DNA of 64,000 bases from Hyphomicrobiales bacterium (lineage in GTDB: Bacteria > Pseudomonadota > Alphaproteobacteria > Rhizobiales > Rhizobiaceae), in contig UBZP01000009.1 of assembly GCA_900469965.1 (NCBI GenBank), forward strand, positions 1-64,000, read 5' to 3'. Positions within the stretch are counted from its first letter, which is position 1, and every line of letters begins with the position of its first letter. A model generated the notes under the pieces. That model was not told the DNA's origin and did not search any database. It saw only the letters and a list, made by a program, of their open reading frames with translations. Below, piece by piece: positions 26,112-35,663 of the stretch. Made by a program: the position numbers and the translations under genes.

Positions 26112-27038
26112 ATGAGCGTCACCCCGGCCGAACTCGGCGAGACGATCCGCAGGAAGGACATCCGCAGCCGCTGGCTTCTCAGCGCCCCCGCCATGCTCCT
26201 GATCGGCGCGGCCAGCGCCGGTCCGCTTCTGATCGTCGTGCTCTATTCTTTCCTGGCGCCCGGCAGCTACGGCGACGTGAAATGGGCGTTCTCGACGGAC
26301 GGCTGGTTCAACGTCTTCCTCTCGCGCGACATCTTCGACGACACCGTGTCGCTGGCCGACGCCCATTTCAGCATCTTCTGGCGCTCGGTCCGCATCGCGC
26401 TCGCCACCACCGCGCTCTGCCTGCTGCTCGGCTTCCCCACCGCCTATTTCATCGCCACCCGCCCGCAGCACAGCCGCTCGCTCTGGCTCTTCGTCATCAC
26501 CATCCCGTTCTGGACCAACATGCTGATCCGGGCGTTCGCGATCCAGGAGGTCATCCGCACCGAGGGCCTCGTCAACACGCTGCTGATGAAGCTCGGCCTG
26601 GTCTCCGCACCGATCCAGATGCTGTTCACCGATTTCGCCATCCTGCTCGGCATGACCTACGTCCACCTGCCGCTGATGGTGCTGCCGCTCTACGCCAGCC
26701 TGGAGAAGCTCGATTTCCGCCTCGTCGAGGCGGCCTACGACCTCTACGCCTCGCGCTTCAACGTGCTGATGAAGGTGATCGTGCCGCTGGTGAAGCCCGG
26801 CCTGATCGCCGGCTCCATCCTCGTCTTCATCCCGGCGCTGTCCTCCTACGTGATCCCCCGCGTGCTCGGCGGCGGCAAGAACCTGATGGTCGGCAACCTG
26901 ATCGAGCTGCAGTTCGGCCAGGGCCGCAACTGGCCGCTCGGCGCGGCCCTGTCGGTGACGCTGGTGGCGATCGTCCTCGTCGCGCTGCTCTTCTACGTCC
27001 GCAACGTCGGCAAGACCGGGGGCGGCGCGCATGGCTAG
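26112..27038 (+). CDS. potB: Polyamine-type ABC transporter permease
   Basis: 308 residues, starting 1 nt after the ATPase stop. Six membrane helices, with an extra periplasmic loop after helix 1 as in PotB/PotH. The cytoplasmic coupling EAA-like loop reads LVEAAYDLYASRFNVLMKVI, followed by VPLVKPGLIAGSILVFIPALSSYVIPRVLGGGK, typical of the polyamine/spermidine importer class. It forms the membrane channel with the next permease. The 3' end overlaps the next gene by 8 bp. Confidence 0.92.
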   Translation: MSVTPAELGETIRRKDIRSRWLLSAPAMLLIGAASAGPLLIVVLYSFLAPGSYGDVKWAFSTDGWFNVFLSRDIFDDTVSLADAHFSIFWRSVRIALATTALCLLLGFPTAYFIATRPQHSRSLWLFVITIPFWTNMLIRAFAIQEVIRTEGLVNTLLMKLGLVSAPIQMLFTDFAILLGMTYVHLPLMVLPLYASLEKLDFRLVEAAYDLYASRFNVLMKVIVPLVKPGLIAGSILVFIPALSSYVIPRVLGGGKNLMVGNLIELQFGQGRNWPLGAALSVTLVAIVLVALLFYVRNVGKTGGGAHG

Positions 27039-27855
27039 GAATCCGGCCCGGAACTTTTCGATCAAGCGGCTGCCGGGCTTTGCGACGATCGCCATGCTCA
27101 GCTTCTTCATCCTCTACCTGCCGATCGCCACCCTCGTCGTCTACGCCTTCAACGCCGGCACCTCGATCGCCGCCTGGGAAGGGCTGTCGTTGCGATGGTT
27201 CTTGAGCGCCTGGCAGAACCAGCAGGTGATCGACGCCTCGATCCGCTCGCTGCAGATCGCCTCGGTCGCAGCGATCATCGCCACCGCCTGCGCCACGCTC
27301 GCAGCCCTTGCCACCACCCGCACGACGCCCTATCGCGGCCTGACCTTCAAGTATTCGCTCCTGAACAGCCCGCTGCTCGTGCCGGAGATCGTCACCGCCG
27401 TCGCGCTCCTGATCCTGTTCTCGCGCATCAAGGTCTGGACCGGCTATTCCGGCCTCGGCTACCTCATCGCCGCGCATTCGGCCTTCTGCGTCCCCTTCGC
27501 CTACCTGCCGATCCGCGCCAGGCTGGAGAACATGGACCTGTCGCTGGAGCGGGCCGCCGCCGACCTCTACGCCACGCCCTTCAAGACCTTCCGCTATGTC
27601 ACCCTGCCGCTGCTCTGGCCCGGCATCCTCGCCGGCCTGATGCTCGCCTTCGTGATCTCGCTCGACGACGTGGTGATCACCGAATTCGTCAAGTCCGGCG
27701 GCCAGGACACCCTGCCGACCTACATGCTCGGTCAGCTGCGCCGCGTCGTGACCCCGGAGATGAACGCGATCTCGACCGTCTTTCTGATGCTGTCGCTCGC
27801 CATCGTCACCGTCTTCTTCTTCATCAGCCGAAATCCGCAGAAAGACGACCCATAA
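27031..27855 (+). CDS. potC: Polyamine-type ABC transporter permease
   Basis: 274 residues, ATG 27031 inside the end of the preceding permease gene. Six predicted helices. The EAA-like coupling segment reads [22 protein letters not shown], followed by [31 protein letters not shown], a strong match to PotC/PotI. It pairs with the upstream permease. The substrate-binding protein follows after 19 nt. Confidence 0.92.
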   Translation: MARNPARNFSIKRLPGFATIAMLSFFILYLPIATLVVYAFNAGTSIAAWEGLSLRWFLSAWQNQQVIDASIRSLQIASVAAIIATACATLAALATTRTTPYRGLTFKYSLLNSPLLVPEIVTAVALLILFSRIKVWTGYSGLGYLIAAHSAFCVPFAYLPIRARLENMDLSLERAAADLYATPFKTFRYVTLPLLWPGILAGLMLAFVISLDDVVITEFVKSGGQDTLPTYMLGQLRRVVTPEMNAISTVFLMLSLAIVTVFFFISRNPQKDDP

Positions 27856-27874
27856 CGCCAAACAGGAGAACAGC

Positions 27875-28909
27875 ATGAAATCGATACTGGGAGCAGCATC
27901 GCTCGTCGCCGGACTGATGGCCTCGACCGCCATCGCGCACGCCGCCGGCGAACTGAACATCTTCAACTGGGGCAACTATACGAGCCCGGAGATGATCAAG
28001 AAGTTCGAGGCGGCCTATGACGTCAAGGTGACGATCACCGACTACGACAGCAACGATACCGCACTCGCCAAGATCCGCCAGGGCGGCCACGGCTTCGACA
28101 TCGTCGTCCCCTCCGCCAGCGCCATGCCGACCTTCATCTCCGAGGGTCTCCTGATGGAATCGAACCCCAACCAGATGGAGAACTTCAAGAACGTCGATCC
28201 GCAATGGGTGGACGTGCCGTTCGATCCGGGCCGCAAGTATTCGGTTCCGTGGCAGTGGGGCACGACGGGCGTGACCGTCAACAAGTCCGTCTATTCCGGC
28301 GACATCAACACCTCCGCCATCTTCCTCGACCCGCCGGCCGAACTCGTCGGCAAGGTCAACGTCCTTCCCGAGATGTCCGACGTCATGCACATGGTCGTCA
28401 CCTATGCCGGCGGCGAGCCCTGCACCGGCGACCTGACCGTGTTGAAGAAGGCGCGCGACATGCTGCTCGCGGCCAAGCCGAAATGGATCTCGATGGACTA
28501 CGGCAACATCGAGAAATACTCCAAGGGCGACCTTTCGGCCGGCACCAACTGGAACGGCGCCTCCTTCCGCTCGCGCCTGCAGAATCCGGACGTCGTCTAC
28601 GGCTATCCGAAGGAAGGCTATCCGATCTGGATGGACAATGCCGCGATCCTCGCCGACGCCAAGAACGTCGACAACGCCAAGCTTTTCCTGAACTTCATCA
28701 TGGACCCCGAGAACGCGGCGATGCTGTCCGCCTTCGCCCGCTACGCCAACGGCATCAAGGGCTCCGACGCCTTCATGCCCGAGGACATGAAGAGCGCGCC
28801 GGAGATCGTCATTCCGGCCGATCTCAAGGCCGCCGGCAAGTTCAACCTCGCCTGCCCGCCGGAGGTCCAGGAGCTCTACACCAAGATCTGGACCGAGCTG
28901 CAGAAGTAA
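27875..28909 (+). CDS. Polyamine-type ABC transporter periplasmic substrate-binding protein
   Basis: 344 residues, ATG 27875 with AGGAGAAC upstream and a signal peptide cleaved after about residue 23 (AHA-AG). The mature start [20 protein letters not shown] and later [23 protein letters not shown] are the classical PotD/PotF start. The binding cleft segments [13 protein letters not shown] and the acidic/aromatic residues around [11 protein letters not shown] are in the expected places. Captures putrescine, spermidine or a derivative such as agmatine or N-carbamoylputrescine; the ligand cannot be fixed from sequence. Confidence 0.92.
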   Translation: MKSILGAASLVAGLMASTAIAHAAGELNIFNWGNYTSPEMIKKFEAAYDVKVTITDYDSNDTALAKIRQGGHGFDIVVPSASAMPTFISEGLLMESNPNQMENFKNVDPQWVDVPFDPGRKYSVPWQWGTTGVTVNKSVYSGDINTSAIFLDPPAELVGKVNVLPEMSDVMHMVVTYAGGEPCTGDLTVLKKARDMLLAAKPKWISMDYGNIEKYSKGDLSAGTNWNGASFRSRLQNPDVVYGYPKEGYPIWMDNAAILADAKNVDNAKLFLNFIMDPENAAMLSAFARYANGIKGSDAFMPEDMKSAPEIVIPADLKAAGKFNLACPPEVQELYTKIWTELQK

Positions 28910-28971
28910 CGGCAAGACCTCAGGAGGACTGCGGACGCGGGAGCGCGAATGCTCTCGCGCTGCCCGCGGAT

Positions 28972-30159
28972 ATGCGCATGAACAACACCTTCCAGGACGC
29001 GCACGGCTTTGCCCGGCGCGATGTGACGCTTGCCAACTGGCGCACCGCCCCCTTCAGCCGCTGGGCCTTCCACAACGTGCGTGACCTCGTTCCGACCGCC
29101 GAGTTCCGCAGCCTCCGCCCCGAGCCCGAACGGGCGCTCGACAGCGGCGCGCGGCTCGATGCGCGACTGGAGCAGCCGCTCGAGGGCGCCTCGACGCTGC
29201 GCGCCTATCTGGAGAAGGCTGCCGCCGACGCCTTCCTCGTGATGCGCGGCGGCCGCGTCGTGCTGGAACACTATGCGCCCCATTCCGGCGCGAACGCCCG
29301 CCACATCGTCTTTTCGATCTCCAAGTCGCTGACGGCGCTTCTGTCCGGCATTCTCGAGGCCGAGGGCGTGATCGCCCCCGACCGGCCGGTGTCGCACTAC
29401 CTGTCGGAGGCGACGGGCAGCGCCTACGGCGACTGCAGCGTCCGCGACGTGCTCGACATGCGCGTCAGCCTCGATTTCGAGGAGGCCTATCTCGATCCGC
29501 TGAGCGCCTTCGCCCGCTACCGCCGCGCCATGCTCTGGAACCCGCCGCAGCCCGGCGAGACGCCGGAAAACCTGGCCGACTTCCTGCTGACGCTGCAAAA
29601 GGGACCGGGCCCGCACGGCGGCCCCTTCGCCTATGCCTCGCCGAACTCCGACGTGCTCGGCCTCCTCATCGAACGCGTCACCGGCGCCCGGTTCGCAGAC
29701 CTGTTCGAGACGCTTCTCTGGCAGCCGATGGGGGCCAGGAACGACGGCTACGTCACGGTCGATGCGATCGGCACGCCGCGCACCGCCGGCGGCATGTGCG
29801 TCACCGCCCGCGACCTCGCCCGCGTCGGCGAACTGCTCCGCACCGGAGGCGCCGTCGGCGGACGGCAGGTCGTTCCCGAACGCTGGATCGACGACATGAC
29901 GCGCAACGGCGACCGCGAGGCCTGGCGCGCCGGCCGCAACGTCGCCCTTCCGGAGGGCCGCTACCGCAGCCAGTGGTATCAGACCGGCGAGGCGGACGGC
30001 GCCTATTGCGCGATCGGCATCCACGGGCAGTGGCTCTATGTCGATCCCTCCACCGAGACCGTCATCGTCAAGCTGTCCTCGCAGGACGACCCGCTCGGCG
30101 ACGAGACCAACCACGACATCTTCACCCTCTTCCGCACCCTTTCCCGGATGACGCTCTGA
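28972..30159 (+). CDS. Serine hydrolase of the beta-lactamase class C / penicillin-binding fold
   Basis: 395 residues from ATG 28972 (a second ATG at 28978 is equally possible; the site GCCCGCGG is weak). Active-site motifs: SISK (nucleophile Ser and Lys, in IVFSISKSLTALLSG) and the YASPNS tyrosine box; the third KTG-type element is replaced by the HGQWLYVDP region. No signal peptide, so it is probably cytoplasmic, like the amide hydrolases of this family (6-aminohexanoate-dimer hydrolase/EstB group). In the polyamine operon it may hydrolyse an amide or gamma-glutamyl-type conjugate. That is inference from context. It is unlikely to be an antibiotic resistance enzyme. Confidence 0.85.
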   Translation: MRMNNTFQDAHGFARRDVTLANWRTAPFSRWAFHNVRDLVPTAEFRSLRPEPERALDSGARLDARLEQPLEGASTLRAYLEKAAADAFLVMRGGRVVLEHYAPHSGANARHIVFSISKSLTALLSGILEAEGVIAPDRPVSHYLSEATGSAYGDCSVRDVLDMRVSLDFEEAYLDPLSAFARYRRAMLWNPPQPGETPENLADFLLTLQKGPGPHGGPFAYASPNSDVLGLLIERVTGARFADLFETLLWQPMGARNDGYVTVDAIGTPRTAGGMCVTARDLARVGELLRTGGAVGGRQVVPERWIDDMTRNGDREAWRAGRNVALPEGRYRSQWYQTGEADGAYCAIGIHGQWLYVDPSTETVIVKLSSQDDPLGDETNHDIFTLFRTLSRMTL

Positions 30160-30185
30160 CGCGAAGCGATCAGGCAGGAGTTCCC

Positions 30186-31856
30186 ATGCAGACCACAGCA
30201 GACCTCATCATCACGAACGCCCGCGTGCTGACCATGGACGCGGCCAGGCCGCGCGCGGACGCAATCGCGATTGCCGGCAACCGCATCCTGGCGGTCGGGA
30301 CGGAAGCGGACATCCTCGCGTCGTCCGGTCCGGCCACCCGCGTGATCGACGCCCGCGGCGGCACGGTGCTGCCGGGCTTCAACGAATCCCACATGCACAT
30401 CTTCCCCGGCTCGGTCGAGCTCAGCGAGCTCTCGCTCTACAAGGTCAAGGGCTATGAAGCCCTGGAGCGGGCGATTCGCGGCTATGCCGCGCAGTATCCC
30501 GAGCGCCGGCTGCTGATCGCCCAGCACGCCGACTACTCCGTCCTCTCCGACGACGAACGGGTGACCCGCCACGTACTCGACCGCATCCTGCCCGACCGGC
30601 CGCTGCTGATCGTCGCCCCCGACCATCACACCGCTTGGGCCAACACGATCGCGCTGCGAAAGGCCGGCATCATCGAGGGCCGAGACGTCGGCGTCGGCAA
30701 CGAGATCGTCATGGGCGACGACGGCCTTGCGAGCGGCGAACTGCGCGAGAGCAACGCCATCCGCCCGGTGGCGGCCCTCGGCGAGACCGGCGGCCGCGAG
30801 ATGCTCGGCATCGGCACCGGCGGCGAACCGGAGAACGTCACCGCCGAGGACCGGGCGAGCGATATCGCCGTGCTGAAGAAGGGGCTCGCCTATGTCGCCT
30901 CGCTCGGCATCACCTCGCTGCAGAACATGGACGGCAACCACTACCAGCTGGAACTGCTCTCCGAGATCGAGAAGACCGACGGCCTGCCGGTGCGCGTCCG
31001 CATGCCCTACCACATGAAGAACTTCATGCCGGTCTCCGACCTTGCGGAGAAGGCCGCGAAGTGGCGCGATGAATTCTCCGGCGACCGGCTGCGCTGCGAC
31101 TTCGTCAAGATGTTCATGGACGGCGTCACCGAGGGAGAGACCGCCGTCTTCGTCGACGATTACGCCCACAAGCCCGGCTGGAAGGGCGAGCCGCTGTTCT
31201 CCCAGGAACATTTCGACGCGATCGCCGTCGAGGCCGACCGGCTCGGCCTGCCGGTCGCCGTGCACGCGATCGGCGACGGCGCGGTGCGCATGGTGCTGAA
31301 CGGCTACGAGGCGGCGATCCGGGCGAATGGCCGCCGCGACAGCCGCAACCGCATCGAGCATATCGAGGTCGTCCATCCCGACGACATTCCCCGCTTCGCC
31401 GCGCTCGGCACCGTCGCCTCGATGCAGCCGACCCATCCCCCCGGCAGCGCCGGCCTGCCGCTGGAGCCCTATCTCGGTTTCATCGGCGAGGCGCGCTGGC
31501 CGCTCGCCTTCGCCTGGAAGACCCTGGTCGACGCCGGCGCGACGATCGTCTTCGGCACCGACTGGCCGGTCTCGCCGCTCGACCCGATGAGCTGCATCCG
31601 CGACGCCATGACCCGCACGCCGTGGCGGCAGGGCGATCCCGACCAGCGGCTGTCGCTTGCCGAAACGCTCGCCGCCTACACGAGCACCGGCGCCTGGCTG
31701 GAGTTCATGGAGGACCGCAAGGGTATCCTGAAGGAGGGCTACCTCGCCGATGTCGTCGTCCTCTCCGGCGACATCGAGGCGACCGCAGCAGCCGACTTCC
31801 CCGCGATCCGCCCGGTCACGACGATCTGCGACGGCCGCGTCACCCACCAGGCCTGA
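30186..31856 (+). CDS. YtcJ-like amidohydrolase family 3 protein
   Basis: 556 residues, ATG 30186 with GCAGGAG upstream. Metal-dependent hydrolase of the TIM-barrel amidohydrolase superfamily: N-terminal composite beta domain (ADLIITNARVLTMD), the metal motif VLPGFNESHMHIF, His in VAVHAIGDGAV, His in RIEHIEVVHPDDI and catalytic Asp in VFGTDWPVSPLDP. Length agrees with YtcJ/NfdA proteins (520-570). It hydrolyses an amide or formamide-type bond. Operon position between a beta-lactamase-fold hydrolase and N-carbamoylputrescine amidase suggests a role in breaking down an imported amine conjugate. Confidence 0.9.
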   Translation: MQTTADLIITNARVLTMDAARPRADAIAIAGNRILAVGTEADILASSGPATRVIDARGGTVLPGFNESHMHIFPGSVELSELSLYKVKGYEALERAIRGYAAQYPERRLLIAQHADYSVLSDDERVTRHVLDRILPDRPLLIVAPDHHTAWANTIALRKAGIIEGRDVGVGNEIVMGDDGLASGELRESNAIRPVAALGETGGREMLGIGTGGEPENVTAEDRASDIAVLKKGLAYVASLGITSLQNMDGNHYQLELLSEIEKTDGLPVRVRMPYHMKNFMPVSDLAEKAAKWRDEFSGDRLRCDFVKMFMDGVTEGETAVFVDDYAHKPGWKGEPLFSQEHFDAIAVEADRLGLPVAVHAIGDGAVRMVLNGYEAAIRANGRRDSRNRIEHIEVVHPDDIPRFAALGTVASMQPTHPPGSAGLPLEPYLGFIGEARWPLAFAWKTLVDAGATIVFGTDWPVSPLDPMSCIRDAMTRTPWRQGDPDQRLSLAETLAAYTSTGAWLEFMEDRKGILKEGYLADVVVLSGDIEATAAADFPAIRPVTTICDGRVTHQA

Positions 31857-31916
31857 AGGCATGTCGCGGTCTTGCGATGACGCCATGCGATGAAAAGAGA
31901 AGCTGAAGGAGCGACC

Positions 31917-32789
31917 ATGCGCACCGTAACCGTCGCGGCCACGCAGATGGCCTGCACCTGGGACATACCGGCCAACATCGAGCGGGCGGAAAGGCTCGTC
32001 CGCACGGCCGCCGCGCAGGGCGCCAACATCGTGCTCGTGCAGGAACTGTTCGAGACGCCCTACTTCTGCCAGGACCAGGACGCACGGTTCTTCGACCTGG
32101 CCAAGCCGTTTGCGGACAATCCGCTGATTGCGCATTTCGCCCGGCTTGCGGCCGAACTCGGCGTCGTCCTGCCGGTCAGCTATTTCGAACGGGCCGGCCG
32201 GGCACACTTCAATTCGCTGGCGGTGATCGACGCCGACGGCACCGTGCTCGGCAACTACCGCAAGAGCCACATCCCCGACGGTCCCGGCTATACCGAGAAG
32301 TTCTACTTCTCGCCGGGCGATACCGGCTTCAGGGTGTGGCGGACGCGCTTCGGCACGATCGGCTGCGGCATCTGCTGGGACCAGTGGTTTCCCGAAGCCG
32401 CCCGCGCCATGGCGCTTTTGGGCGCGGAGATCCTGTTCTATCCGACGGCGATCGGCAGCGAGCCGCACGATCCCGCAATCGACAGCGCCGCCCACTGGCA
32501 GCGGGTGATGCAGGGGCACGCGGCGGCGAACCTGATGCCCGTGGTGGCGTCCAACCGCGTCGGCACCGAGGAGGGACGCAACGGCACCGCGATCACCTTC
32601 TACGGCTCCTCCTTCATCGCCGACCAGACCGGCGGCAAGCTCACCGAAGCCGACAGGGGGACGGCGAGCGTGCTGACGGCCACCTTCGACCTCGCGGCGA
32701 TCGAACGCCAGCGCCGCGCCTGGGGCCTCTTTCGCGATCGCCGGCCGGAGCTCTACGGCCCGCTTTCGAGCCTCGACGGGCAAGGCTGA
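31917..32789 (+). CDS. aguB: N-carbamoylputrescine amidase
   Basis: 290 residues, ATG 31917 preceded by GAAGGAGCGACC. Nitrilase-superfamily catalytic triad is present: Glu in VLVQELFETPYFCQ, Lys in GNYRKSHIPDGPGY and Cys in GCGICWDQWFPEAAR. The segments ETPYFCQDQ and PHDPAIDSAAHWQRVMQGHAAANLMPVVASNR are diagnostic of AguB. Reaction: N-carbamoylputrescine + water to putrescine + CO2 + NH3, the last step of the agmatine route. It is the last gene of the operon, followed by a perfect terminator hairpin. An agmatine deiminase gene (aguA) is not in the window, so N-carbamoylputrescine may be imported or made elsewhere. Confidence 0.93.
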   Translation: MRTVTVAATQMACTWDIPANIERAERLVRTAAAQGANIVLVQELFETPYFCQDQDARFFDLAKPFADNPLIAHFARLAAELGVVLPVSYFERAGRAHFNSLAVIDADGTVLGNYRKSHIPDGPGYTEKFYFSPGDTGFRVWRTRFGTIGCGICWDQWFPEAARAMALLGAEILFYPTAIGSEPHDPAIDSAAHWQRVMQGHAAANLMPVVASNRVGTEEGRNGTAITFYGSSFIADQTGGKLTEADRGTASVLTATFDLAAIERQRRAWGLFRDRRPELYGPLSSLDGQG

Positions 32790-32807
32790 ACCGGTCGGAA
32801 AAGACGA

Positions 32808-32839
32808 GAGGCCCGCGCGACCGGTATCGCGCGGGCCTC
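32808..32839. terminator. Bidirectional terminator hairpin between aguB and the MFS gene
   Basis: A 13-bp perfect stem GAGGCCCGCGCGA/TCGCGCGGGCCTC with a 6-nt loop between convergent genes (stops at 32789 plus and 32864 minus). Part of the stem is AA-flanked on the left, giving a short U run for minus-strand transcripts. Confidence 0.7.
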
Positions 32840-32863
32840 ATGGCATTCGGACGTTGACGCTCG

Positions 32864-34189
32864 TCAGCGCGCCTGGTCCAGCGCCCGGCTGACGCCGAGC
32901 ACGACGAGGGTGCAGATCGCGCCCGAGATCAGGTAGCCGCCGATGAAGATGATGCCGAAATTGGTGGCGAGCCCGAGCGCGACCAGCGGCGCGAACGCCG
33001 CCCCGACCAGCCAGGCGAGGTCGGAGGTGAGCGCCGCCCCGGTATAGCGGTAGTACTGCTCGAAGCGCGAGGACATCACGCCCGACGCCTGGCCGAACGA
33101 CAGGCCGAGGATGCCGAAGCCGATGATGATGAAGGCGTCCTGCCCCTTGCCGCCGGCATCGAGCAGGAACGGCGCCGAGAACGAGAAGATGGCGATGATG
33201 ATCGCGCCGATCATCAACTGGCTGCGCCGTCCGATCCGGTCGGCGATCACGCCCGAAAGCACGATGCCGACGAGGCCCACGGCGGCCCCGATCACCTGCA
33301 CGAACAGGAACTCCGCCGGCGACTGGCCGCCGTTCAGCGTCACCCAGCTCAACGGGAAGATCGTCACCAGGTGGAACATGGCGAAGCTTGCGAGCGGCAC
33401 GAAGGCGCCGAGCACGACGTCACGGGCATGCTTGCTCAGCATCTCGAAGATCGGCCGCGCCTCCAGTTCCTGCGCCTCCATGGCGGTGCCGAACTCCTTG
33501 CTGCCGACGATGCGCAGCCGCGCAAACAGCGCCACGACGTTGATCGCGAACGCCACGAAGAACGGATAGCGCCAGCCCCAGTCGAGGAAATCCTGCTCGG
33601 ACAGGTTGGAGACGAGATAGCCGAACAGCACGCTCGCCAGCGCAAAGCCGATCGGCGCGCCGAGCTGCGGGATCATCGCATACCAGCCGCGATGGTTCGG
33701 CGGGGCATTGAGGTTCAGGAGCGAGGCGAGCCCGTCCCAGGCGCCGCCGAGCGCGAACCCCTGCCCGAGCCGGAACAGCGCCAAGAGCGCGACCGCCCAG
33801 TATCCGAACGTGTCGTAGCCGGGGAGGAAGGCGATCGAGGCGGTCGAGCCGCCGAGGATGATGAGCGCGATCGTCAGCTTCGTCCCGCGCCCGTAGTTGC
33901 GGTCTATCCACATGAAAATGAACGAGCCGACCGGGCGGGCGATGAAGGCCAGGGGAAAGATCGCAAACGACATCAGCGTCGCTGCCACCGCATTGGGGGC
34001 GAACGGGAAGATCAGTTTGGGGAAGACGAGCACGGAACCGATGCCGTAGACGAAGAAATCGAAGAATTCCGACATGCGACCGATGATCACACCGATGGCG
34101 ATGCTGCCCGGCGAAATGGGCCTGTCGTCATGGATGCGGCGTGCGTCGACTTCGAGCCCCGACGACTTGGGATTGGCAACGGTTGCCAT
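32864..34189 (-). CDS. MFS transporter, metabolite:H+ symporter family
   Basis: 441 residues. ATG 34189 has AGGAGG at 9-nt spacing; the ATG at 34198 directly abuts that site and is less likely. About 12 membrane helices. The first cytoplasmic loop has RPVGSFIFMWIDRNYGRGTKLT, a variant of the MFS signature, and the sixth-to-seventh helix loop is long. The sequence is near the ShiA/ProP/KgtP group (IGRMSEFFDFFVYGIGSVLVFPKL; RLGQGFALGGAWDGL). Takes up a carboxylate or osmolyte with protons; the substrate is not predictable. Transcribed away from cyo and convergent with the polyamine operon. Confidence 0.88.
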   Translation of the reverse strand: MATVANPKSSGLEVDARRIHDDRPISPGSIAIGVIIGRMSEFFDFFVYGIGSVLVFPKLIFPFAPNAVAATLMSFAIFPLAFIARPVGSFIFMWIDRNYGRGTKLTIALIILGGSTASIAFLPGYDTFGYWAVALLALFRLGQGFALGGAWDGLASLLNLNAPPNHRGWYAMIPQLGAPIGFALASVLFGYLVSNLSEQDFLDWGWRYPFFVAFAINVVALFARLRIVGSKEFGTAMEAQELEARPIFEMLSKHARDVVLGAFVPLASFAMFHLVTIFPLSWVTLNGGQSPAEFLFVQVIGAAVGLVGIVLSGVIADRIGRRSQLMIGAIIIAIFSFSAPFLLDAGGKGQDAFIIIGFGILGLSFGQASGVMSSRFEQYYRYTGAALTSDLAWLVGAAFAPLVALGLATNFGIIFIGGYLISGAICTLVVLGVSRALDQAR

Positions 34190-34354
34190 GTCATTCATCC
34201 TCCTGGCGATGATGCGCCTCCTGGGAATGTTGATCAAACCCTCGAAGAGATCAAGAAATTGCGCAAACAAAATACCGGCCGGGCCCGTTTGCAGCATTTC
34301 ATCCCGCATCTGTGAGCCTGCGTGAACGTCTGCTAAAGTGACCCGGTTCCTCTT

Positions 34355-34378
34355 GTGCAACGCGACAGATTGTTGCAC
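34355..34378. promoter_or_regulatory. Inverted repeat upstream of cyoA
   Basis: GTGCAA-N12-TTGCAC lies 80-103 nt before the cyoA ATG, in the AT-richer 268-bp divergent region between the MFS gene and cyoA. It could be an operator for oxygen- or redox-dependent control of the oxidase. No known motif is matched. Confidence 0.3.
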
Positions 34379-34457
34379 TGCGACAAATGAACCCATTCCC
34401 CCCGGCGCTCCGGCGCGAGTAGTCAAAAACTTAGACAAACGCAAATTCGAGTCCGAA

Positions 34458-35537
34458 ATGTCTAATAAGTTCAAGTCCGCGGCAGGCGTGTTCGCCCTCC
34501 TGCCCCTTTTGGCGCTATCCGGATGCAACATGGTCGTCATGTCGCCATCGGGCGACATCGCGGTGCAGCAGCGGGACCTGATCCTCGTCTCGACCTTCCT
34601 GATGCTGCTGATCATCGTGCCGGTGATCTGCCTGACGTTCTTCTTCGCCTGGCGCTACCGCCACTCCAGCGAGAACGCCACCTACGACCCCGAATGGCAT
34701 CATTCGACGGGCCTCGAGGTGGTCATCTGGTCGGCGCCGCTGGCGATCATCATCGCGCTCGGCGCGATCACCTGGATCAGCACCCACAAGCTCGACCCCT
34801 ACCGTCCGCTCGATCGCATCGATGCCGAGCGCGCCCTTCCGGACGAGATTAAGCCGCTGGTCGTCGAAGTGGTGGCGCTGGACTGGAAGTGGCTGTTCTT
34901 CTACCCCGACTACGGCATCGCCACCGTCAACGAGATGGCAGCCCCCGTCGACGTGCCGATCCAGTTCAAGATCACCGCGTCCTCGGTGATGAACGCCTTC
35001 TACGTGCCCGCCCTTGCCGGCATGATCTATGCGATGCCCGGCATGCAGACCCAGCTCCACGCCGTCATCAACAAGGAAGGCGACTTCGAGGGCCTGTCGG
35101 CCAACTACAGCGGCGACGGCTTCTCGCACATGCGCTTCCGCTTCCACGGCCTCCAGCAGGCCGGCTTCGACGAATGGGTCGCCCGCGTCAAGGCGCAGGG
35201 CACCGCCCTGAACCGCGACACCTACCTGAAGCTCGAAAAGCCGAGCATCAAGGAGCCGGTCCGCTACTTCGCCACCGCCGAGGACGGCCTCTTCCAGGCC
35301 ATCCTCAACATGTGCGTCCGTCCCGGCCAGATGTGCATGAACGAGATGATGCATGTCGACATGATGGGCGGCGCCGGCGTCGAGAGCCACGAGAACCGCG
35401 AGCGGCTGGAATACGACAACCGCCACGCCAACGAGGAGCGCCCGGCGCGACCCACCCCGCGACCGGCAACGCGCCGCGCAGCGAGGAACCGGGCGAAGGC
35501 GTCGACGACAGCGGGGCGCCCGCCACCCACGACATGA
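34458..35537 (+). CDS. cyoA: Ubiquinol oxidase (cytochrome bo3) subunit II, C-terminus apparently frameshifted
   Basis: 359 residues from ATG 34458. Lipoprotein signal (LLALSGC, Cys-24 lipidation), two membrane helices (VSTFLMLLIIVPVICLTFFFAW and VIWSAPLAIIIALGAITWIS) and a periplasmic cupredoxin-like domain (VALDWKWLFFYPDYGIATVNE, VMNAFYVPALAGMIYAMPGMQTQLH). The CuA ligands of cytochrome c oxidases are absent, as expected for a quinol oxidase. From about 35440 this frame turns into an Arg/Pro/Thr-rich tail (RPTPRPATRRAA) that stops at 35537, whereas the +1 frame continues as a natural-looking His/Met-rich tail (NHDMHQGHSMPEDGQ) to a stop at 35632, 31 nt before cyoB. One missing C in CGCCCGGCG would rejoin them. 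Confidence 0.9.
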   Translation: MSNKFKSAAGVFALLPLLALSGCNMVVMSPSGDIAVQQRDLILVSTFLMLLIIVPVICLTFFFAWRYRHSSENATYDPEWHHSTGLEVVIWSAPLAIIIALGAITWISTHKLDPYRPLDRIDAERALPDEIKPLVVEVVALDWKWLFFYPDYGIATVNEMAAPVDVPIQFKITASSVMNAFYVPALAGMIYAMPGMQTQLHAVINKEGDFEGLSANYSGDGFSHMRFRFHGLQQAGFDEWVARVKAQGTALNRDTYLKLEKPSIKEPVRYFATAEDGLFQAILNMCVRPGQMCMNEMMHVDMMGGAGVESHENRERLEYDNRHANEERPARPTPRPATRRAARNRAKASTTAGRPPPTT

Positions 35538-35663
35538 ACCACGACATGCATCAGGGCCATTCCATGCCGGAAGACGGCCAGGACGGGCCGGCCCCGGCGC
35601 AACTGAACACCAACGACAGCGCGCAGCCCTGAGGCTGCACCTCTAGAGAATTTGGACAGACCG

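Noticed and set aside
28972..30159. Antibiotic-resistance beta-lactamase
   Set aside because: Although the SxxK and Tyr motifs are present, there is no export signal and the gene sits in a polyamine operon, which fits the amide hydrolase/esterase branch of the fold.
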